From NCBI GenBank assembly GCA_012518315.1, contig JAAYSL010000083.1:1-49789 (forward strand): 49,789 nt of DNA, read 5' to 3'. This DNA is from Bacillota bacterium (GTDB lineage Bacteria > Bacillota > Limnochordia > DTU087). Below the pieces are notes generated by a model. The model made no database searches. It saw nothing but the letters and a program-made list of their open reading frames with translations, and was not told the origin of the DNA. Of this stretch, positions 43,862 through 49,789 are shown piece by piece. The position numbers were made by a program, and so were the translations under genes. Position 1 is the first letter of the stretch. Every line of letters starts with the position of its first letter.

Positions 43862-45598
43862 GTGGAAGTTCTTTTTGATGTCGAAGGGTTAAGGCTCTTA
43901 GGAAACACCGCCCAGGGCCGTCCGGTTCCTTTGCCCTGGCCGCTTCCTTGGCGGGAGGCGGAAAGGTTCCTTGGCGCGGGAGAAATCAGAGGGCTGGAGT
44001 CTTTAGATACATTACCGAATTTAGAGCTCTATCCCCATCAAGAGAAAGCTGTGCTACAGGTAATCCAAGAGATGAAGGGTAGGGCTATCCTGGCTGATGA
44101 AGTCGGTCTAGGCAAGACCATTGAGGCTGGCGTTATCCTCCGTGAGTACATTCATCGGGGTCTTGTGGAGCGGGCACTGATCTTGACACCACCGGCCCTG
44201 GTGGGGCAATGGCAAGCCGAGCTTGATGAAAAGCTAGGTCTTCCCTTTGCAGTCAATCAATTCTCCGAGGTGGCCAGGGAAAGGGCCAGGGTGATCATAT
44301 CACTGGATACTGGCAAGCGGGAAGAGCATGCCACCAAGATTCAATCAGTACCCTGGGATATAGTGATTGTCGATGAGGCCCACCGCCTAAAGAACCGCAC
44401 TACCCTTGCTTGGCAGTTTATCAATCAAATTCAAAAGACGTACCTGCTACTGCTTACGGCTACACCGATTCAAAATGATCTACGAGAGCTTTACAATCTA
44501 GTCACCTTACTGTGGCCCGGAAAACTGGATACTTACACGAAGTTCAAGCAAGCCTTCATGCTGGATCGGCACACACCCAAAAACGTAGTTGAGCTTCGTC
44601 GAAGACTGGGCGAGGTATTGGTGCGTTCCACCCGAAAAGCAACTGGGCTCGGATTTCGCCGAAGACAGGTAAGTACGATTTTCTCCCAACCCTCTCTTGC
44701 GGAACACGAGGTTTATCTATTGCTTTGGCAAAAGCTCCACGCAGCCTATCTGAGACTCTCTAGCAAGGAGAAAAACATCCTGCCTATGGTCATCCTCTTG
44801 CGGGAGCTTTGCAGCAGCCCGGCGGCCGCGTCGACCACACTCTCTCGCTTGATAGCCAATAACCAATCTAGATATGTCGATCCAGAAGCTGCCACGCGGA
44901 TTGGAGGGCTATTGGCGAACCTACATGGTAGCAAGCTGAACTGTCTGCCAGGGGCCATTGGGCAAACTGGCGAAAAGGCCATCATTTTTACTGAATTTCG
45001 CAGTTCGCAAAGAGAGATCGCCAAATACTTAAGAGCCATGGGCAGACAAGTTGTGGTTTACCATGGTGGCCTGACCCGCCAAGGTAAAGATGCGGCAATT
45101 GAAGAATTCAGACAAGGGGCCCAAATCCTTGTCTCCACAGAGGCCGGTGGTGAAGGTCGAAACCTGCAGTTTTGCCGCAGAGTAATCAACTATGATTTAC
45201 CCTGGAATCCCATGCGACTAGAGCAACGGATTGGTAGAGTGCATCGTTTGGGTCAGACTCGGGATGTGCAAGTGATTAACCTGGTTCTAAGAGACACCAT
45301 CGAAGTACATGTTCTGTACCTTCTAGAAAAAAAGATTCGCATGTTTGAACAGGTAATTGGTGAATTGGATATGATCTTGCCTCTGACCGGCAGATCTTTG
45401 GAGATGGAGCTTGCCCATGCACTTTTGGGTAGCTCGGATGAAGCAGTTCTAGCCCAAAAGATCGAAGCATTAGGGAGCGAGTTGTGGGCTAGCCGTTGCC
45501 GCTATGACGAAGTAAGTAAGCTGAATTATGCTGTTTTCGACAGTGCATTGCCCAAGCCAATGTCCACTGTCCCACAAAGGAGCGGCCAAATAGGCTAA
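43862..45598 (+). CDS. yqhH: SNF2-family helicase, YqhH-like
   Basis: This is an SNF2/RapA-type ATPase of 578 residues that probably remodels protein-DNA or RNA-polymerase-DNA complexes. The first ATPase lobe has Walker A DEVGLGKTIEAG (about residues 79-90), DEAH at 171-174 and LLLTATPIQND. The second lobe has IIFTEFRSSQREIAKYLRAM and VSTEAGGEGRNLQFC, and motif VI in QRIGRVHRLGQT. Size and a nearby YqhG-like gene point to Bacillus YqhH. GTG 43862 follows GGTGGTGAGG. Its stop overlaps the next ATG (TAATG). Confidence 0.9.
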   Translation: MEVLFDVEGLRLLGNTAQGRPVPLPWPLPWREAERFLGAGEIRGLESLDTLPNLELYPHQEKAVLQVIQEMKGRAILADEVGLGKTIEAGVILREYIHRGLVERALILTPPALVGQWQAELDEKLGLPFAVNQFSEVARERARVIISLDTGKREEHATKIQSVPWDIVIVDEAHRLKNRTTLAWQFINQIQKTYLLLLTATPIQNDLRELYNLVTLLWPGKLDTYTKFKQAFMLDRHTPKNVVELRRRLGEVLVRSTRKATGLGFRRRQVSTIFSQPSLAEHEVYLLLWQKLHAAYLRLSSKEKNILPMVILLRELCSSPAAASTTLSRLIANNQSRYVDPEAATRIGGLLANLHGSKLNCLPGAIGQTGEKAIIFTEFRSSQREIAKYLRAMGRQVVVYHGGLTRQGKDAAIEEFRQGAQILVSTEAGGEGRNLQFCRRVINYDLPWNPMRLEQRIGRVHRLGQTRDVQVINLVLRDTIEVHVLYLLEKKIRMFEQVIGELDMILPLTGRSLEMELAHALLGSSDEAVLAQKIEALGSELWASRCRYDEVSKLNYAVFDSALPKPMSTVPQRSGQIG

Positions 45599-46863
45599 TG
45601 GCAAGCCATATAAAGCGGGTAGACAGCAATCAATTCATCCTTTGGGATCAGCACTGCGCAAAGGGGGCAAAAAACCCGGCCCGCAGGCTGTGGTCCGGGA
45701 CTAGAGCCTTTCCCATGAGGCAGCGCTTTTTGTACAGAAGACAGGTGTTATTTAGTTTTCAGGTGACGTTTCTGGCAGATACAAGGGTAACCAGTCTTTG
45801 GCAAATCCTGGTGGATCCCTGTGGGGAGCGGCCAGTGAGAGTTGGAGATCTGGTTGGATGGGTGGCTCTGCCCCGGGTGTGGCCTCTCTTCTTGAGCTCT
45901 CGATTTGCTACAGGGGAAAAGCAATGGTATGCAGACAAAGAAGAGGGAGCCAGGTGGCAATCTTGGACAACACACCAAGGGAGGATTTCCCTGGAAAGCG
46001 GGGATTATGAGCTAAATCGCCTATATGCCAAGGCTTGTGAGTACTTGCAGACACGGCTGCCACGGGCCATGCAGGGGCTGGAAGCCGGGACGCGGGTTCG
46101 GCACGAACAGGAGAAACGGCAACTGCATGAGTACTATCATGAGCTGACCCAGGAAGCCATGCATCCTCTGCGAAAGCTCTTTCGGAGGTTAGCGGTGGCT
46201 ACAGTAAGGGCAGATCTAGCTCGATCCCCGAAGACCCACGGCGTTTATGCTGAGCGGATCATGGCTCTTAAGCGGGAAATCGCAGCTGTGGAGGCAGTAT
46301 ACAAGGAGTATCTAGAGAGAATTGGGCAGGATATGAGCTGGCGTTTAGATGAGCTAGAGGCCCGCTATGCTACGAAGGTACAGGTGTCTCTAGATGGTAT
46401 GGCCTGTATCTGGGCACCTTACATTGAGTTTACTTTCCATTTAGCCACATTGCCAGGCGAGCACAGGTATCTGTACAATTGCACAGCCAATCGGTTTGCA
46501 GATACAGTATGTGATACCTGCATGGAGCTCGTTTGTCACCTAAACCCCTGTTCCTGTGGTAACGTAGTCTGTGATGACTGCTATAGTGTTTGCCCTGGCT
46601 GTGGCAACACAGTGTGTCGGGATTGTGCCGGGGCAGCTTGCTACATCTGTGGTGTTTTCACCTGTGAACAATGTGCCGCAAGTTGCCCTTTTTCGCTTCC
46701 GGCCTTGGCCACCTGTCCTACATGCCTACAGAAAAGTTGTAGTGTATGTATCTCTCTTGTGGGCTATGGGTGGGAATTATGTCAGCAGGTGACTAAAGAA
46801 CTGATGGCGAACTCTAGCGAAGGCGATAGCGTAGTGGAAAAGGACGGGGTGGGGCGTCAATGA
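45598..46863 (+). CDS. Cysteine-rich helicase-operon protein of unknown function
   Basis: I do not recognise this 421-residue protein. Residues 1-150 look beta-rich. About 160-275 is a charged helical or coiled-coil region (HEQEKRQLHEYYHELTQEAM, LKREIAAVEAVYKEYLERIG). Residues 295-384 hold 21 cysteines, mostly C-x2-C pairs, including a 15-residue repeat with CGNVVCDDC and CGNTVCRDC, which suggests several zinc sites of treble-clef or RING-like type. The gene overlaps the SNF2 gene by one base and the next helicase gene by four, so all three should be made together, perhaps as one complex. Confidence 0.8.
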   Translation: MASHIKRVDSNQFILWDQHCAKGAKNPARRLWSGTRAFPMRQRFLYRRQVLFSFQVTFLADTRVTSLWQILVDPCGERPVRVGDLVGWVALPRVWPLFLSSRFATGEKQWYADKEEGARWQSWTTHQGRISLESGDYELNRLYAKACEYLQTRLPRAMQGLEAGTRVRHEQEKRQLHEYYHELTQEAMHPLRKLFRRLAVATVRADLARSPKTHGVYAERIMALKREIAAVEAVYKEYLERIGQDMSWRLDELEARYATKVQVSLDGMACIWAPYIEFTFHLATLPGEHRYLYNCTANRFADTVCDTCMELVCHLNPCSCGNVVCDDCYSVCPGCGNTVCRDCAGAACYICGVFTCEQCAASCPFSLPALATCPTCLQKSCSVCISLVGYGWELCQQVTKELMANSSEGDSVVEKDGVGRQ

Positions 46864-49313
46864 AAGTCGAACGGATCTTGCAGGAACTGCTGAACAGTAG
46901 GGATTACAGGGGTCAAGCGGTGGCTATGCGGCAGTTGCCTGCCCGAGAGGCTGTCTATAGTGAGCCGCAAGGTGGCATATTGCCGGATCTGCGAATGGCC
47001 CTGGTCGAAATGGGGATCGAGCAGCTTTATACTCATCAGGCTAAGGCCATAGACACTGTTAAGGCAGGTAGCAATGTTGTAATCGTTACATCGACGGCTA
47101 GCGGCAAGACATTGTGTTATAATCTACCGGTTTTGGAGGCTTTGCTAAAGGATCCAACTAGCAAGGCTCTGTATATCTTTCCTACCAAGGCCTTAGCCCA
47201 AGATCAGTTGCAGGGCCTTCTACGCTGGCAGTCACTGATTCCTGGTTTGCCTTTGAGGGCTGGCACATATGATGGTGATACACCTAGGGATCTAAGGCGA
47301 AAGCTGCGGGAAGAAGGTAACGTCATTTTGACAAACCCAGATATGCTTCATGGTGCCATCTTGCCACATCACCCTAGCTGGGGCCATTTTTTTGCCAACT
47401 TGCGTTTTATCGTTATTGATGAGATTCATACTTACCGTGGCATCTTCGGCAGTAATGTGGCTAATGTCCTTCGGCGCCTTGCCAGGATCTGTCGGCACTA
47501 CCAGGCTAATCCTCAGTTCATTTGTTGCTCAGCCACTATTCGTAACCCAACTGGGTTGGCTAGCCACTTAACCGGTCAAGAGATGACCTTGGTAGACAAC
47601 GATGGTTCACCCAAGGGGCAGAAGCATTTCCTTTTATGGAACCCGCCTCTTTTGTCTGATGGATTGCAGCGGCGCAGTGCCAATGCTGAAGCCAAAGAAT
47701 TGATGGTACGTCTGGTGAAACAGCGCATCCAAACTATTACTTTTACTCGGGCCCGGGTGGTAGCAGAGCTGATTTATCGATATGTGCGGGAAGAACTGGG
47801 GCGGTATGGTAAGAGCTTGGCCAACTCTGTGCGGGCGTATCGGGGTGGCTATCTACCGGAGGAACGCCGAGCTATCGAAAGGCAGCTTTTCTCCGGAGAG
47901 CTCCTGGGTGTAAGTTGCACTAATGCTTTGGAGCTTGGAATCGATATCGGCAGTTTGGATGCGTGCCTAATGGTGGGTTTTCCTGGAACCATGGCCAGTG
48001 TCTGGCAGCAGGCTGGACGGGCTGGCCGACAAAGTGATGACAGCCTTGTTATTCTGATTGGGTACAATAACCCCATTGATCAATATCTCATGCAACACCC
48101 AGACTATTTCTTTGGGCAAAGTCCAGAAAGTGCGATTATCGATCCAGACAATCCCTATATTGTGCTGGGGCACCTTAGAACCGCTGCCTTTGAACTGCCA
48201 ATTCGAGTCGATGAAGAGACTGATTTTGGCCCCTTGGCACCGGCACTTCTGGATATTCTCGGTGAAGATCGTCAGCTGGTCTACCGTGGTGACCGCTGGT
48301 TTTGGACAGGCCGTGGCTATCCCGCCGATGATGTCAATCTGAGAAACATGACTGAGAATACTTATACCATAGTAGACACCACGGGGGAGCATAGTGTAAT
48401 TGGTAGCACCGATGAGCTTAGCGCTTTTATGCAGCTACATACCGAAGCTGTGTACATCCATGAAGGGGATACATATTTTGTCTCGGAGCTGAATCTGACC
48501 CAAAAGGTCGCCTATGTGCATCGAGCGGAACTAGACTACTACACTCAAGCTATCACCGATCGTAGAGTACAAGTTGTGGATACGGAGATAGAGAAAGATG
48601 TTGCCGATGGCAAGGTGCGCTTTGGAGAGGTGAGTGTCACTTATATCACCTACATGTTCAAGAAGATCAAATTCTACAGCCAAGATAGCATTGGCTTTGG
48701 CAAAGTCTCTTTGCCACCTAGTACCCTGGAGACCTGCGCATTTTGGCTTTCTCCATCCCTCGAGACCCTGGCTCGGACAAGGCAGTGGGGCCGTAACCCC
48801 CAAGAGGGTTTGCTAGGCATCGCTAATGTGATTACGGCCGTATTGCCCCTTTATGCTATGTGTGACTCTATGGATATCGGCTCAGTGGTTGACTCAAGCA
48901 ATACCGGTGTGCCTACTGTCTTTGTCTTTGACCGCTTCCCAGGCGGGATAGGCTATGCAGGCAAGGGGTATGAGCTAATCGGTGAGATTCTAGAGGCGTG
49001 TCTTGAGCTGATCCAGGAATGCTCCTGTAGTGGAGGCTGCCCTTCCTGTGTGGGTTCGCCCTTGCCCCCGTACATGGCTACAGATCCGGATAGTGACGTA
49101 AAAGGCACAATTCCAGATAAGGAAGCGGCCCTTTTAATCCTCCATGATTTGTTGGGCAGAGAGCCTTACACTCCCGAGCCCCTAGCCAGTCCCTTAGCGG
49201 CTGGAGAGGTGGCGGCAAGTTCTGTAGTGGTTCGTCCCGCCAGCCCCCCTCTTCCAGAGCGGGTGGAACTACGGATTCGGCAACAGATCCAAAGATTCAA
49301 TTCCACCAAGTGA
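46860..49313 (+). CDS. mrfA: MrfA/YprA-like DEAD/DEAH-box helicase with C-terminal zinc cluster
   Basis: This superfamily 2 helicase has 817 residues. Walker A is STASGKT (about 78-84), box II DEIH (187-190) followed by the family motif TYRGIFGSNVANVLRRL, and motif VI QQAGRAGRQ. The C-terminal DUF1998-type region has C721-x-C723-x3-C727-x2-C730, the four-cysteine zinc pattern of MrfA. Bacillus MrfA acts with the nuclease MrfB in repair of mitomycin-C damage. No mrfB-like gene is in the window. ATG 46860 overlaps the preceding stop (ATGA). It converges on the next gene with a 12-bp gap. Confidence 0.9.
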   Translation: MKVERILQELLNSRDYRGQAVAMRQLPAREAVYSEPQGGILPDLRMALVEMGIEQLYTHQAKAIDTVKAGSNVVIVTSTASGKTLCYNLPVLEALLKDPTSKALYIFPTKALAQDQLQGLLRWQSLIPGLPLRAGTYDGDTPRDLRRKLREEGNVILTNPDMLHGAILPHHPSWGHFFANLRFIVIDEIHTYRGIFGSNVANVLRRLARICRHYQANPQFICCSATIRNPTGLASHLTGQEMTLVDNDGSPKGQKHFLLWNPPLLSDGLQRRSANAEAKELMVRLVKQRIQTITFTRARVVAELIYRYVREELGRYGKSLANSVRAYRGGYLPEERRAIERQLFSGELLGVSCTNALELGIDIGSLDACLMVGFPGTMASVWQQAGRAGRQSDDSLVILIGYNNPIDQYLMQHPDYFFGQSPESAIIDPDNPYIVLGHLRTAAFELPIRVDEETDFGPLAPALLDILGEDRQLVYRGDRWFWTGRGYPADDVNLRNMTENTYTIVDTTGEHSVIGSTDELSAFMQLHTEAVYIHEGDTYFVSELNLTQKVAYVHRAELDYYTQAITDRRVQVVDTEIEKDVADGKVRFGEVSVTYITYMFKKIKFYSQDSIGFGKVSLPPSTLETCAFWLSPSLETLARTRQWGRNPQEGLLGIANVITAVLPLYAMCDSMDIGSVVDSSNTGVPTVFVFDRFPGGIGYAGKGYELIGEILEACLELIQECSCSGGCPSCVGSPLPPYMATDPDSDVKGTIPDKEAALLILHDLLGREPYTPEPLASPLAAGEVAASSVVVRPASPPLPERVELRIRQQIQRFNSTK

Positions 49314-49325
49314 TGTTTTGCCGAA

Positions 49326-49789
49326 TTAATGCAATGCTTGATTGGATATGGGGTCAAATCGCAGACACAAAGTCTCGTCCCCCGTGGATACCTGGTAGAA
49401 GACAAGTGGTATATAGATAAGAGTCGTGGCAAAAGGACTAGCCATCACTCGAGGCTGCGCTCGCTGCTTGAGCTCTTCGATTCGCTTACTTCTCTCAAGA
49501 AGCAAAAGCTCATTGGATCCTTCCTTGGCAAGGCGGTCGGTGTAGTACTTTGCCAGGGCATCTGTCTCATTTTTCAGCTCTTGCCTAGCGGCCTCGGCCC
49601 AGCTAGGATCCTCTTTGGCTAGAAGAGCCTGGATCTGCTCACACATGATGTGATAAGCTCGTTTGAAGCTTAGTCGGCGCTTAGCTTTGGGTAGTGACGG
49701 TAAAGGCTGATTGTGGAGATGACAGTGGAGAAGGTTCCGGTAATACCCCAAGTCACTTCTGCCTGTGACCAGATTCACAATCAAGTCAA
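49326..49789 (-). CDS. yqhG: YqhG-like protein, C-terminal part (cut by window edge)
   Basis: The frame is open on the minus strand to the window edge, so the N-terminus is missing. The visible 154 or so residues include LIVNLVTGRSDLGYYRNLLH, a charged helical part (EDPSWAEAARQELKNETDAL) and RIEELKQRAQPRV before the end. From memory this pattern (NL-x-TG, then W-x-E-A-x-R and a late RIEEL..R..PR) resembles the C-terminal half of Bacillus YqhG, whose gene adjoins the SNF2 gene yqhH. The function of YqhG is unknown. The call depends on recall and context. Confidence 0.55.
   Translation of the reverse strand, partial: DLIVNLVTGRSDLGYYRNLLHCHLHNQPLPSLPKAKRRLSFKRAYHIMCEQIQALLAKEDPSWAEAARQELKNETDALAKYYTDRLAKEGSNELLLLERSKRIEELKQRAQPRVMASPFATTLIYIPLVFYQVSTGDETLCLRFDPISNQALH

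Noticed and set aside
43862-49313. A full DISARM-type phage defence system
   Set aside because: An SNF2 helicase and a DUF1998-type helicase are present, but no separate DrmB, phospholipase-D DrmC or methylase gene is seen. The large helicase matches MrfA better. The idea is kept only as a comparison.
49329-49622. Plus-strand open frame of 97 codons at the right end
   Set aside because: It is opposite the YqhG-like frame, which continues off the window edge. The product has no recognisable features.

Overview
The window is chromosomal core DNA from an endospore-forming Bacillota (Firmicutes). The evidence is a run of sporulation genes (sigE, spoIIGA, sigG, spoIIR, spoIIP, a YlmC/YmxH-type gene), a MurE ligase carrying the meso-diaminopimelate DNPR motif, frequent GTG/TTG starts behind strong Shine-Dalgarno (SD) sequences, and a rubredoxin next to a flavodiiron oxygen/NO reductase, which suggests an anaerobe. 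The species cannot be read from the sequence. There is no CRISPR array, prophage or insertion sequence.

Layout. 1-3.2 kb: the tail of a gene whose ending resembles dGTPases, then dnaG and rpoD (sigma-A). 3.25-3.53 kb: tRNA-Asn and tRNA-Met with their own promoter and terminator. 3.6-11.2 kb: a mixed stretch with a SIMPL protein, a LacZ-type beta-galactosidase, a minus-strand DUF1538/P-II-like pair, a secreted DUF4384/PEGA protein, a Nif3-like protein and a mini zinc-finger protein. 11.27-27.9 kb: the division and cell wall (dcw) cluster mraZ-rsmH-ftsL-pbp-murE-murF-mraY-ftsW-murG-murC-murA-ftsQ-ftsA-ftsZ. It lacks murD and murB at their usual places, and ftsA is broken by an apparent one-base deletion. 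27.9-31.4 kb: a compact sporulation switch. Mother-cell genes spoIIGA-sigE point left, and forespore genes sigG-spoIIR point right from a shared 169-bp control region. 31.5-34.9 kb: ylmC, rubredoxin, flavodiiron protein, nrdR and pgeF. 35-42.2 kb: ftsK/spoIIIE, rodZ, a UPF0182 membrane protein and spoIIP behind a hairpin that may mask its ribosome-binding site. 42.4-43.8 kb: a second murC-type ligase gene. 43.9-49.8 kb: three overlapping genes (YqhH-like SNF2 helicase, a cysteine-rich protein of unknown function, MrfA/YprA-like helicase) facing the end of a YqhG-like gene.

How the genes work together. Most of the window makes and remodels the cell envelope. Mur enzymes build UDP-muramyl pentapeptide, MraY and MurG make lipid II, FtsW and the PASTA transpeptidase polymerise it, and FtsL/Q/A/Z place the septum. 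The sporulation genes reuse this machinery at the asymmetric septum. SpoIIR from the forespore activates SpoIIGA, which processes pro-sigma-E, while SpoIIP and the FtsK/SpoIIIE pump serve engulfment and chromosome translocation. The least explained part is the helicase operon at the right end. It combines homologues of two Bacillus subtilis loci (yqhGH and yprA/mrfA) with an uncharacterised protein holding 21 cysteines in 90 residues, and it is the best candidate here for an undescribed system, probably in nucleic-acid repair.
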